A stretch of DNA of 64,000 bases from 13-2-20CM-66-19 sp963824395 (GTDB lineage Bacteria > Pseudomonadota > Gammaproteobacteria > Steroidobacterales > Steroidobacteraceae), in contig CAWGPF010000001.1 of assembly GCA_963824395.1 (NCBI GenBank), forward strand, positions 1,178,001 to 1,242,000, in the 5' to 3' direction. Every line of letters starts with the position of its first letter. Position 1 is the first letter of the stretch. The position numbers and the translations under genes were made by a program. The notes beneath the pieces were generated by a model. It was not told the DNA's origin. It made no database searches and worked only from the letters and a program-made list of their open reading frames with translations. Shown piece by piece: positions 1 through 6,598 of this stretch.

Positions 1-2
1 TG

Positions 3-122
3 ACGCTGGTGCAGGCCTTGGGCATCGTGCTCGCGGCGCTCGGGGTCTACCTCGCCACGCGCACGCCCCTCAGCGCGCGACCTGCGGCAGCTCCCCGCTC
101 GTACCCAACGCCCTGCGAATGA
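3..122 (+). CDS. C-terminal tail of a probable EamA/DMT-family transporter (partial)
   Basis: An open frame enters from the left edge and stops at a TGA at 120-122, leaving about 39 residues. It begins TLVQALGIVLAALGVYLATR, a hydrophobic helix with the small-residue spacing and the VYLATR ending typical of the last membrane segment of EamA (drug/metabolite transporter) proteins, followed by a short polar tail. Its end overlaps the convergent ubiI-like gene by 53 bases. Only the tail is visible, so the family rests on one helix and the substrate cannot be guessed. Confidence 0.5.
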   Translation, partial: TLVQALGIVLAALGVYLATRTPLSARPAAAPRSYPTPCE

Positions 123-1263
123 AGAAACGCCGCAGCTCCTGGCTGCGGTTGACGGAACCGAGTCCCGCCTGCGCAAGACGCGCCAGCGGACCGCTGCCGT
201 GGGCCAGCAGCCGGTCGAACACCTCGATGGCGCCGCCCATGACCGCGACCTCGCTCTTGCGCCAGCGCTCGTAGGCACGCAGCCCGCCGAGCGCACCCGG
301 ATCCTCGCCCCTGGCGCAACCGGCCGCCACGACCTCAGCGATGGCCGCGGCATCGAGCAGTCCGAGATTCACACCCTGGCCGGCGAGCGGGTGCACCACG
401 TGCGCGGCATCGCCCAGAAGCGCCACGCGCTCGGCGACGTAGCGCTGCGCCGTAAGCCGGTTCAGGGGAACCGCGAAGCGCTCACTCAGCAGCTGCATGT
501 CCCCGAGCGCCCGGTCGGCGCCGCGCGCCAGCGCGGCGGCGAACTCGGCGGCGCTCATCGCCATGAGCTCCTCAGCCCGCGCCGTGTCGGCCGACCAGAC
601 AATCGAGCTCGAGCCGTCCGCGAGCGGCAGGAAGGCGAGCGTGCCGTCGCGCATGAAGCGCTGCCAGGCGGTGTGCTCGTGGGGGCGCTCGCTGCCGATA
701 CGCGCCACGATGGCGCTCTGGTGGTAGTTGCCCTGCGTGGCGCCGAGGCCCGCGGCCGCGCGCACCCGCGACTCGATGCCATCGGCCCCGAGCAGCAGGC
801 GCGCCTCAAGCTCCCCGGCGTCCGTGCCGAGCACGACCCCGTGCGCGGTCACACTGAGCGCGGTGAACGCGGCCTGGCGCAGCTCCCCGCCGGCGGCGGT
901 GAAGGCGTCCAGCAGCGCCCGCTGCAGCAGGCGACTTTCGAGGATGTAGCCGAGATTGGGCTCACCGACGTCGGCGGCATCGAACACCAGGGCGGCGGCG
1001 GGCGGCCGGCTCTCGTGCCAGATGCGCATGCGCTCGTAGGGCGACAGGCGCGGGCCGGCGAGCGCCGGCCAGGCCCCGGCGGCGCGCAGGGTGCGCTCGC
1101 TGGCGCGTGACAGGGCGACCACCCGTACATCCGGCGCACTGCCGGGAAGAATCGGGGCCGGCGGACGCGGCTCGAGCAGGGTGACCGAAAGACCCGCGCG
1201 GGCGAGCAGCGCCCCGGCACAGGCCCCGACGGGGCCGCCGCCGATGATCGCGACGTCGCTCAT
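70..1263 (-). CDS. ubiI: UbiI/UbiH-type FAD-dependent ubiquinone biosynthesis hydroxylase
   Basis: A 397-residue flavoprotein monooxygenase expected to hydroxylate the ring of a ubiquinone precursor. The N-terminus carries the FAD dinucleotide fold (VAIIGGGPVGA, residues 4-14), and the second FAD motif GDAAHVVHPLAGQGVNLG lies near residue 285. Both define the UbiH/UbiF/VisC/COQ6 family. The ATG overlaps the stop of the upstream ubiH-like gene by four bases (ATGA), so the pair is translationally coupled. The order ygfB-pepP-ubiH-this gene matches the E. coli operon in which the last gene is ubiI (visC), the C5 hydroxylase. Which ring position each paralogue modifies cannot be read from sequence alone, so the symbol rests on position. 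Confidence 0.88.
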   Translation of the reverse strand: MSDVAIIGGGPVGACAGALLARAGLSVTLLEPRPPAPILPGSAPDVRVVALSRASERTLRAAGAWPALAGPRLSPYERMRIWHESRPPAAALVFDAADVGEPNLGYILESRLLQRALLDAFTAAGGELRQAAFTALSVTAHGVVLGTDAGELEARLLLGADGIESRVRAAAGLGATQGNYHQSAIVARIGSERPHEHTAWQRFMRDGTLAFLPLADGSSSIVWSADTARAEELMAMSAAEFAAALARGADRALGDMQLLSERFAVPLNRLTAQRYVAERVALLGDAAHVVHPLAGQGVNLGLLDAAAIAEVVAAGCARGEDPGALGGLRAYERWRKSEVAVMGGAIEVFDRLLAHGSGPLARLAQAGLGSVNRSQELRRFFIRRALGTSGELPQVAR

Positions 1264-2495
1264 GGCCGCACCGGCAGTCCCCGCGCCAGGCGCGGCACCG
1301 GCCCGCCGAAGCCGGCGCTCACCCGCGCCAGCGCGCTCTTCGCCTGTGGAGACAGGTCGAACGCCAGCAGGCCGAGGTTGCGCACGAGCCCCACCCCGGG
1401 GCGCGTGTCGCCGAAGAGCCTGACGAGGGAGTCGGTGAAGCGCACGACGCCGGCGCGATCGCGGGAGCGCCAGGCGGCGAAGCGCTGCAGACGCTCGGGC
1501 GCGCCGGCATCGCCCGCATCGGCGGCGATGACCTCCGCGAGCATCGCCGCATCGCGCAGCCCGAGGTTGAAGCCCTGACCGGCGATCGGATGCAGCGCCT
1601 GGGCGGCGTTGCCGATGAGCACGGTACGCACGCCCACGGGCGCGGCCGCGCGCGTCAGCCGCAGCTCGTAGGAGGCGCGCCGCCCGAGCTGCGTGAAACG
1701 CCCCGCGCGCCAGCCGAAGGCGGCCTGCAGCGCGTCGAGGTAGGCCCGATCCTCGAGCGCCAGCAGCCGCTGCGCCTGCGCCGGCGCCAGCGCCCAGATG
1801 GCGGCACGGCCGCCCCCGGCGAGCGGCAGCAGCGCGATCGGCCCTGCGGGCGTGAAGCGCTCGAAGGCGCGCCCTTCATGGGGCTGATCGCTCCTGAGGT
1901 TCACGACCACCGCCACCTGCTCATAGTCCTCAACGCCCGCCTCGATCCCGGCGGCGGTGCGCACCTGCGAGTGCGCGCCATCGGCGCCGACCAGCAGGCG
2001 TGCACTGAAGACTTCCCGCGCACCGGCAGCCTCGACCTCCAGGCGCACGCCCGCGGCGCTGATGTTAAGTGCCGCAAGACGCGCCGGCGCCCGCAGGCTC
2101 AGGTGGGGTGCCGCGCGCAGCTTCCCCCACAGCGCCGCCCCGAGCGCGCGGTTGGGCACCACGTAGCCGAAGGCCTCGATGCGCTGCTCCTGCGCCTCAA
2201 GGCGCGCGAAGCCGAAGCGGCCGGCATCCGAGACGTGGATGGAACGGATGGCGGCAGCCTCCGGCTGCAGCGCTGGCCACACCCCGAGGGCCTCGAAGAT
2301 GCGGCGGCTGGCGTTGCCGAGCGCGGTGGTGCGCTCATCGAAGCTCGGCTGCCCGGCGGCACCGAAGGGCACACTCTCCAGCAGCAGCACGCGCACGCTG
2401 CTGGCGGCGAGCGCGGCCGCAAGACTGGCACCGACGAGCCCCCCGCCGACGATGGCGACATCGACCTCGGTGCTCTCTTGCGGCGCTGGCGACAG
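1260..2495 (-). CDS. ubiH: 2-octaprenyl-6-methoxyphenol hydroxylase-like flavoprotein, apparent CTG start
   Basis: A UbiH/COQ6-family hydroxylase of ubiquinone synthesis. The second FAD motif (HPIAGQGFNLGLRDAA) is present, but the first ATG/GTG/TTG in frame (GTG at 2396) falls after the essential FAD-binding glycines. The open frame continues upstream through VDVAIVGGGLVGAS to the pepP stop at 2508-2510. That stretch contains no ATG, GTG or TTG, but a CTG at 2493-2495 sits six bases after AGGAG (2503-2507 on this strand). I therefore place the start at CTG, giving 411 residues, normal for the family. The gene lies 12 bases after pepP and overlaps ubiI by four. Function is secure at family level; the start codon is inferred. 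Confidence 0.85.
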   Translation of the reverse strand: MSPAPQESTEVDVAIVGGGLVGASLAAALAASSVRVLLLESVPFGAAGQPSFDERTTALGNASRRIFEALGVWPALQPEAAAIRSIHVSDAGRFGFARLEAQEQRIEAFGYVVPNRALGAALWGKLRAAPHLSLRAPARLAALNISAAGVRLEVEAAGAREVFSARLLVGADGAHSQVRTAAGIEAGVEDYEQVAVVVNLRSDQPHEGRAFERFTPAGPIALLPLAGGGRAAIWALAPAQAQRLLALEDRAYLDALQAAFGWRAGRFTQLGRRASYELRLTRAAAPVGVRTVLIGNAAQALHPIAGQGFNLGLRDAAMLAEVIAADAGDAGAPERLQRFAAWRSRDRAGVVRFTDSLVRLFGDTRPGVGLVRNLGLLAFDLSPQAKSALARVSAGFGGPVPRLARGLPVRP

Positions 2496-2507
2496 AGGAG
2501 TCTCCTG

Positions 2508-3815
2508 CTAGCCGCGCGCCATCAGCGCTTCGATCTGGTCCGCATCCTTGGGCGCCCGGGCGCTGAGGACCTCCGCGCCCTTCTTGGTGACGACCACGTC
2601 GTCCTCGATGCGGATGCCGATGTTGCGGAAGCGCTTGGGCACGCCGCGCGCGCCGGCGGGCAGGTAGATGCCCGGCTCCACCGTGAGCGCCATGCCCGGC
2701 TCGAACACCCGCCACTCATCCCCGATCTTGTAGTCGCCGACGTCGTGCACGTCGAGGCCGAGCCAGTGACCCGTGCGGTGCATGAAGTAGCGCCGGTAGG
2801 CGCCCGCGCGGATCAGGGCCGGCACGCGCCCCTTGAGGAGCCCGAGCTTCACCAGGCCCTGGGTGATGATGCGTACCGCGGCCTCATGCGGGTCGTTCCA
2901 GTGGTTGCCGGGCCGCACCTTGGCGATCGCGGCGCGGTTAGCCTCGAGCACTACCTCGTAAACCGCGCGCTGCTCGCTCGTGAAGCGCCCGTTGACGGGG
3001 AAGGTGCGGGTGATGTCCGAGGCGTAGCACTCGAACTCGCACCCCGCATCGATCAGGATGAGATCGCCGGCGGCGAGCGGCTGGTCGTTATCACGGTAGT
3101 GCAGGATGCAGCTGTTGGCCCCGGCGCCCACGATCGGCGGGTAGGCGGTATCGGCGTTGTGGCGGCGGAACTCGTGCACGAGCTCGGCCATCACCTGGTA
3201 CTCGGTGGCCCCCGGGCGGCAGAAGCGCATGGCGCGCTGGTGGGCCCGGGCGGCGATGTGCGCCGCGGTGCGCATGTAGTCAATCTCGGCGCGTGACTTG
3301 AACAGCCGCATGTCGTGCAGGACGTGATCGAGCGCGACGAACTCCTGCGGTGGGTGGCGGCCGTTACGCGCCTGGGTACGCAGTCCGTTCACCCAGCCGA
3401 CGACGCGCTGGTCGAAATCCGCATAGGCCCCCATGGTGTAGAACACCCGTTCGCGGTTCTCCAGGAGCCCCGGGAGGATCTCGTCCATGTCGGTGACCGG
3501 AAAGGCATCGTCGGCGCCGTAGTCGCGCTTGGCACCAAAAGGACCGGCGCGCCGCCCGTCCCAGGTCTCGCGCTCCGGGTCACGCTCGCGCACGAACAGG
3601 ATGTACTCCGCCTGAGCGCGCCCCGGTACCAGCACGGCCACCGCCTCGGGCTCGTTGAAGCCGGTGAGGTACTGGAAGTCGCTGTCCTGGCGGTAGGGAT
3701 ACTCGACGTCGTTGTTGCGCAGGCGCACCGGGGCCGCCGGCAGGATGGCGATCGAATCGCGCCCCATCTGCTTCAGGAGCGCCCGGCGGCGCCGCGCAAA
3801 TTCATCCCGCGCCAT
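2508..3815 (-). CDS. pepP: Xaa-Pro aminopeptidase (M24B)
   Basis: A 435-residue metallopeptidase that removes the N-terminal residue ahead of proline, in the cytoplasm. The N-terminal domain (to about residue 170) has the PepP pattern RRRALLKQMG and YRQDSDFQYLTGF. The C-terminal pita-bread domain shows the metal ligands in order: Asp in LILIDAGCE, Asp in ASDITRTFPV, His in HRTGHWLGLDVHDVGD, Glu in TVEPGIY, and Glu in IRIEDDVVV. Length matches E. coli PepP (441). It lies between ygfB (15-base gap) and ubiH, as in other gammaproteobacteria. A second M24 enzyme, PepQ-like, begins at 62879; PepP is told apart by its N-terminal domain and context. Confidence 0.96.
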   Translation of the reverse strand: MARDEFARRRRALLKQMGRDSIAILPAAPVRLRNNDVEYPYRQDSDFQYLTGFNEPEAVAVLVPGRAQAEYILFVRERDPERETWDGRRAGPFGAKRDYGADDAFPVTDMDEILPGLLENRERVFYTMGAYADFDQRVVGWVNGLRTQARNGRHPPQEFVALDHVLHDMRLFKSRAEIDYMRTAAHIAARAHQRAMRFCRPGATEYQVMAELVHEFRRHNADTAYPPIVGAGANSCILHYRDNDQPLAAGDLILIDAGCEFECYASDITRTFPVNGRFTSEQRAVYEVVLEANRAAIAKVRPGNHWNDPHEAAVRIITQGLVKLGLLKGRVPALIRAGAYRRYFMHRTGHWLGLDVHDVGDYKIGDEWRVFEPGMALTVEPGIYLPAGARGVPKRFRNIGIRIEDDVVVTKKGAEVLSARAPKDADQIEALMARG

Positions 3816-3830
3816 GGCGCCTCATGCGGC

Positions 3831-4388
3831 CTAATGCAGCGGCCCGGCGGTGGGCGCGACCGGGGCCCGCGCTACCCCGAGCTCCTCGAACAGCAGCTGC
3901 ACGCCGACGCGCACGAACTCCACCAGCTCCGCGTAGGCATTCTCGTTACCCTCATCGGCTGCGTCCTCCTCGACGCCGGCGCGTGAGATCTCGATGAAGT
4001 CGCGCACGATCTCCCCGACCTCCCCCGGCAGCTGCCCCGGGTCCTGGATGCGCCCCGCGCCCAGGCCGTAGAGGAAGCCCTGGCACCACTGCGCGAGTGC
4101 CTGCGTGCGCTCCGGCAGCGGCGCCTCGTCCGGGGGCAACAGCAGCTCGAACTGCATGTCCGGCTGGATCAGGGCGGCGGCGGTGGCATCGTAGAGCTCG
4201 CGCAGCGCGCCGGCGGCGCTGCCGCCGGCGCGCCCCTCCGGCAGGATCTCCCTCAGCCAGTCCTCGAAGCGGTAGCCGGACACCCCGCACAGGCAGCCGG
4301 CGAGCGTGCCGTGCGCCTCGGCGGCGTCGGCGAGGGAGTGCTGGTGCGCGAGCACTTGCTCGATACGGGTGTAGTCGGGCTGCATCAT
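3831..4388 (-). CDS. ygfB: UPF0149 family protein YgfB
   Basis: A 185-residue acidic, mostly helical protein of the UPF0149/YecA-like family. Family features are AEAHGTLAGCLCG near residues 23-35, the WCQGFLYGLG segment near 123-132, and ENAYAELVEFVRVGVQLLFEEL at the end. The biochemical role of the family is poorly defined, though in Pseudomonas a YgfB protein has been linked to beta-lactamase control. It is the first gene of ygfB-pepP-ubiH-ubiI and diverges from the zapA operon, the standard gammaproteobacterial arrangement. Two ATG codons are adjacent (4388 and 4385). On the minus strand a TATAAT lies just upstream, at 4400-4405. Confidence 0.9.
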   Translation of the reverse strand: MMQPDYTRIEQVLAHQHSLADAAEAHGTLAGCLCGVSGYRFEDWLREILPEGRAGGSAAGALRELYDATAAALIQPDMQFELLLPPDEAPLPERTQALAQWCQGFLYGLGAGRIQDPGQLPGEVGEIVRDFIEISRAGVEEDAADEGNENAYAELVEFVRVGVQLLFEELGVARAPVAPTAGPLH

Positions 4389-4409
4389 GTTAAGCGGGAC
4401 ATTATATGA

Positions 4410-4439
4410 TTGACCGCCGAAAGAGCGCCGCTCTATAGT
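4410..4439 (+). promoter_or_regulatory. Sigma70-type promoter for the ZapB-like/zapA operon
   Basis: TTGACC at 4410-4415 and TATAGT at 4434-4439, separated by 18 bases. The predicted start of transcription is about 4445-4448, at or next to the ATG at 4448. No Shine-Dalgarno sequence fits between them, so the message may be leaderless or nearly so. Seen as a motif only. Confidence 0.6.
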
Positions 4440-4447
4440 TCTTTGCC

Positions 4448-4678
4448 ATGAGCGACACTACAAAAACACAACTGGATCTTGAGCTCACTCGCCTCACCAA
4501 GCGCATCGACGAACTGGTGGCAGTGCTCGAGCATCTGAAGGACGAGAACCGCGCCCTGCGGGCGCGCCACGAGTCCCTCGCCGGTGAGCGTGCCTCGCTC
4601 ATGCACAAGAACGAGCAGGTGCGCACCCGCGTAGAGGCCATGATCGGGCGCCTGAAGACCCTGGAGCACGGTACGTGA
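4448..4678 (+). CDS. ZapB-like small coiled-coil protein (TIGR02449-type)
   Basis: A 76-residue, strongly charged helix with a leucine heptad (LELTRLTKRIDELVAVLEHL) running almost its whole length, so a parallel or antiparallel coiled coil is expected. Short proteins of this type sit directly before zapA in many gammaproteobacteria and resemble ZapB in size and composition. A role in division-ring assembly with ZapA is a reasonable inference but not shown by sequence. Its stop overlaps the start of zapA by four bases (GTGA). There is no Shine-Dalgarno before the ATG, and the upstream promoter suggests a leaderless message. Confidence 0.82.
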   Translation: MSDTTKTQLDLELTRLTKRIDELVAVLEHLKDENRALRARHESLAGERASLMHKNEQVRTRVEAMIGRLKTLEHGT

Positions 4679-4992
4679 GCCAGGGCGAGCCGGCGCGCGT
4701 GAGCGTGCGGATCATGGAAAAGGAGTACGTGGTCGCCTGCCCCTACGAGGAGCGCTCGGCGCTGCTGGACGCCGCGGAGTTCCTGAACGTGCGCATGCGC
4801 GACATCCGCGACAGCGGCAAGGTAGTCGGGCACGACCGCATCGCGGTGATGGCCGCGCTCAACCTGGCGCACGAGTTCCTCAAGGGCCGCGACCGCGAGA
4901 GCAAGCTCGACAGCGGCGTCACGCCGCGCGTGCGGGCGCTGCGCGAGCGCGTCGAGGGCGCGCTCGAGAAGGGCCAGCAGCTGGAACTGTGA
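4675..4992 (+). CDS. zapA: Cell division protein ZapA
   Basis: A 105-residue FtsZ-associated protein that bundles Z-ring protofilaments. The N-terminal part (RVSVRIMEKEYVVACPYEE) is the typical beta-rich head with the conserved 'YxxxCP' region. It is followed by LLDAAEFLNVRMRDIR and a long C-terminal coiled coil ending in LEKGQQLEL. Translation starts at GTG, overlapping the preceding coiled-coil gene. The gene is followed by 6S RNA and fau, the same order as in E. coli, which makes the assignment firm. Confidence 0.94.
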   Translation: MSQGEPARVSVRIMEKEYVVACPYEERSALLDAAEFLNVRMRDIRDSGKVVGHDRIAVMAALNLAHEFLKGRDRESKLDSGVTPRVRALRERVEGALEKGQQLEL

Positions 4993-5047
4993 GAAAGTCG
5001 TGCTTCCCCTACACCCACATGACCGGTCCATGGTGTAGAGTGAATCC

Positions 5048-5239
5048 GGCGTCACCTGCGGTGTTCGACACGTGGACCGGGTTACCTCGGACCCTAATTT
5101 GTGCACCCTCGGGACTCGGTCTTGCGCGCAGCACTGTGCACGTCCGCCTCTGAGCGGGAAGCCTTACCTGCCGCAGACTGTCCCACCTGTTGCTCTGGTT
5201 CGAGAGCAACGGTTCGCACCGGCACAGGCGGGTGACGCC
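5048..5239 (+). ncRNA. ssrS: 6S RNA (RNA polymerase-binding regulator)
   Basis: About 192 nt in the classical zapA-ssrS-fau position. The ends form a perfect closing stem, GGCGTCACC at 5048-5056 with GGTGACGCC at 5231-5239. The downstream strand has the hallmark GAGCGGGAAGCCTTACCTGC (5153-5172), matching the GAAGCCUUA region of E. coli 6S RNA. A terminal arm pairs TTGCTCT with AGAGCAA around 5189-5209. A -10-like TAGAGT at 5036-5041 lies seven bases before the proposed 5' end. 6S RNA mimics an open promoter and holds sigma70 RNA polymerase in stationary phase. The 3' end overlaps the first codons of fau by a few bases; exact ends are inferred from pairing. Confidence 0.88.
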
Positions 5240-5846
5240 TTCTGATTCCGCGCGCGATGCCGCCCGCAGAGCCCTGCGGGCGCGCCTCGCGGGCCGCCGC
5301 CGCAGCCTCACCCCCGCCGAGAGCGCGCATGCCGCGCGCCAGGTCGCACACTACGCCGGCCAAGCGCTCCCCCTGCACGCCGGCGCCCGCATCGCGATCT
5401 ACGCAAGCCTGCCGAGTGAACTGGACACCGCCCCGCTCATCGAACTCGCCCGGGCGCGCGGCTGCCAGCTGTACCTGCCACGCATCGACCGACCGCGCGG
5501 CGCGCGCGGCATGCGCTTCCTTGCGATGGATGGGGTCCTCAGGCGCAATCGCCTCGGCATCGAGGAACCCGGGCCCGCCGCCACCCGCATCGCCGCCCGC
5601 TGGCTGGACCTGGTGCTGCTGCCGCTGGTGGGCTTCGACCGCAGCGGCGTGCGCCTGGGTACGGGCGGGGGCTTCTACGATCGCGCCTTCGCCTTCCGTA
5701 ACCACCGCCATGCCTGGCATGCACCGCGCCTCGTGGGACTGGCTTACGCTTTCCAGGAACTGAAGCAGATCGAGGCGGCCGCACACGACGTGCGCATGGA
5801 TGCCGTCATCACCGATGAAGGGGTCATTCAATGCAGTACTGGCTGA
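5232..5846 (+). CDS. fau: 5-formyltetrahydrofolate cyclo-ligase
   Basis: About 204 residues; ATP-dependent conversion of 5-formyl-THF to 5,10-methenyl-THF in the one-carbon cycle. The N-terminus has the basic R-rich helix (RRALRARLAGRRRSL), followed by IAIYASLPSELDT. The C-terminal ATP-binding signature RLGTGGGFYDRAFAF is intact. An in-frame ATG at 5190 lies inside 6S RNA and encodes residues unlike the family, so I prefer GTG at 5232, just at the 3' end of that RNA. In E. coli the homologue (ygfA) is co-transcribed with 6S RNA, and the spacing here allows the same. The gene overlaps the EVE-domain gene by 16 bases. Confidence 0.93.
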   Translation: MTPSDSARDAARRALRARLAGRRRSLTPAESAHAARQVAHYAGQALPLHAGARIAIYASLPSELDTAPLIELARARGCQLYLPRIDRPRGARGMRFLAMDGVLRRNRLGIEEPGPAATRIAARWLDLVLLPLVGFDRSGVRLGTGGGFYDRAFAFRNHRHAWHAPRLVGLAYAFQELKQIEAAAHDVRMDAVITDEGVIQCSTG

Positions 5847-6295
5847 TGAAGAGCGAGCCCTCCACCTTCGGTCTTGAGCACCTGGCCGCCGCGCCGCGGC
5901 GCACCACGGCCTGGGACGGGGTGCGCAACTACCAGGCCCGCAACATGCTGCGCGATCAGATGCACAAGGGCGACGAGGCGTTCCTCTATCACTCCAGCAC
6001 CGAGGTCCCCGGCATCGTCGCCATCATGCGGATCGTCAGAGCGGCCTACCCCGATCCCACCGCCTTCGACAAGAAGCACCACCACTACGACCCGGACAGT
6101 GATCCGAAGAACCCGCGCTGGTTCATGGTGGACGTGCAGCTGAAGCGCCGTCTCGCGCGCACCATCACGCTCGAGGAGCTGCGTGCGCATGAGAACAAGG
6201 AACTGAAGGGCATGGCGCTCTTGCGCCGGGGCAACCGCCTGTCGATCACGCCGGTGGAAGCGGCGCACTGGAAGTTCATCCTCGCGCTCGAATGA
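5831..6295 (+). CDS. EVE domain-containing protein
   Basis: A 154-residue single-domain protein starting MQYWLMKSEPSTF, followed by TAWDGVRNYQARNMLR and GDEAFLYHSS. These are the defining blocks of the EVE fold (THYN1-like), a PUA relative thought to bind modified nucleobases in DNA or RNA. The C-terminal LRRGNRLSITPVEAAHWKFI closes the fold. It overlaps fau by 16 bases and is probably co-transcribed with it, a common pairing in this class. The ligand of stand-alone bacterial EVE proteins is not settled, so only the domain call is firm. Confidence 0.93.
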   Translation: MQYWLMKSEPSTFGLEHLAAAPRRTTAWDGVRNYQARNMLRDQMHKGDEAFLYHSSTEVPGIVAIMRIVRAAYPDPTAFDKKHHHYDPDSDPKNPRWFMVDVQLKRRLARTITLEELRAHENKELKGMALLRRGNRLSITPVEAAHWKFILALE

Positions 6296-6363
6296 CGCAC
6301 GCCGCGGTACTCATGCGCCGCGTGGTCGCGCCTCGCACCTAGCACACTTGCATGTGTGCTCGC

Positions 6364-6391
6364 TTGTAATTTCGATTCGCGTGTATATACT
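6364..6391 (+). promoter_or_regulatory. Strong sigma70-like promoter of the Lys/Ala microgene
   Basis: TTGTAA at 6364-6369 and TATACT at 6386-6391 with a 16-base spacer, in an AT-rich island unusual for this GC-rich window. Transcription would start near 6398, giving a leader of about 33 nt before the ATG at 6431. A GGAGAG at 6420-6425 acts as ribosome-binding site. Confidence 0.65.
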
Positions 6392-6430
6392 CGGTCCCCG
6401 GACTAACCCGTCTCTAATTGGAGAGCCAAC

Positions 6431-6481
6431 ATGGCGAAGGCAAAGAAGAAGGCCAAGAAGAAAGCTGCTAAGAAGAAGTAG
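6431..6481 (+). CDS. 16-residue lysine/alanine microprotein
   Basis: The reading frame encodes MAKAKKKAKKKAAKKK: 10 of 16 residues are lysine and the rest are alanine plus the initiator. A GGAGAG ribosome-binding site ends five bases before the ATG, and a good sigma70-like promoter lies at 6364-6391. Two perfect hairpins follow the stop codon. The peptide resembles one isolated KKAAKK unit from the C-terminal tails of bacterial histone H1-like/AlgP proteins, so nucleic-acid binding is plausible. With its own promoter and downstream hairpins it looks like an independent short transcript rather than a decayed gene. Whether the peptide, the RNA or both act is unknown. It is too short for homology-based certainty. 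Confidence 0.62.
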   Translation: MAKAKKKAKKKAAKKK

Positions 6482-6490
6482 TCGGCCTTA

Positions 6491-6520
6491 ACTCGGCGAT
6501 CGCGCAAGCGATCGCCGAGT
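6491..6520 (+). terminator. Perfect 13-bp hairpin after the microgene
   Basis: ACTCGGCGATCGC at 6491-6503 pairs exactly with GCGATCGCCGAGT at 6508-6520 around a GCAA loop, a stable GNRA-type tetraloop. No T-run follows, so it could be a terminator, a 3'-end stabiliser or a structured RNA element. Both arms contain the octamer GCGATCGC. Confidence 0.6.
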
Positions 6521-6530
6521 CAAATTCGAA

Positions 6531-6561
6531 GACTGTGCCCGCCGCTGACGCGGGCACAGTC
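6531..6561 (+). terminator. Second perfect hairpin, terminator-like
   Basis: GACTGTGCCCG at 6531-6541 pairs exactly with CGGGCACAGTC at 6551-6561, with a nine-base loop. GTTTCTGG follows, and a TTTTT lies at 6575-6579. It starts ten bases after the first hairpin and ends 37 bases before rpiA, so it probably separates the microgene transcript from rpiA. Confidence 0.6.
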
Positions 6562-6598
6562 GTTTCTGGAAGTCGCTTTTTGCGCACACGGGATCACC

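Noticed and set aside
1590..3296. A plus-strand open frame of about 570 codons opposite ubiH and pepP
   Set aside because: Antisense to two certain genes and compositionally a shadow.
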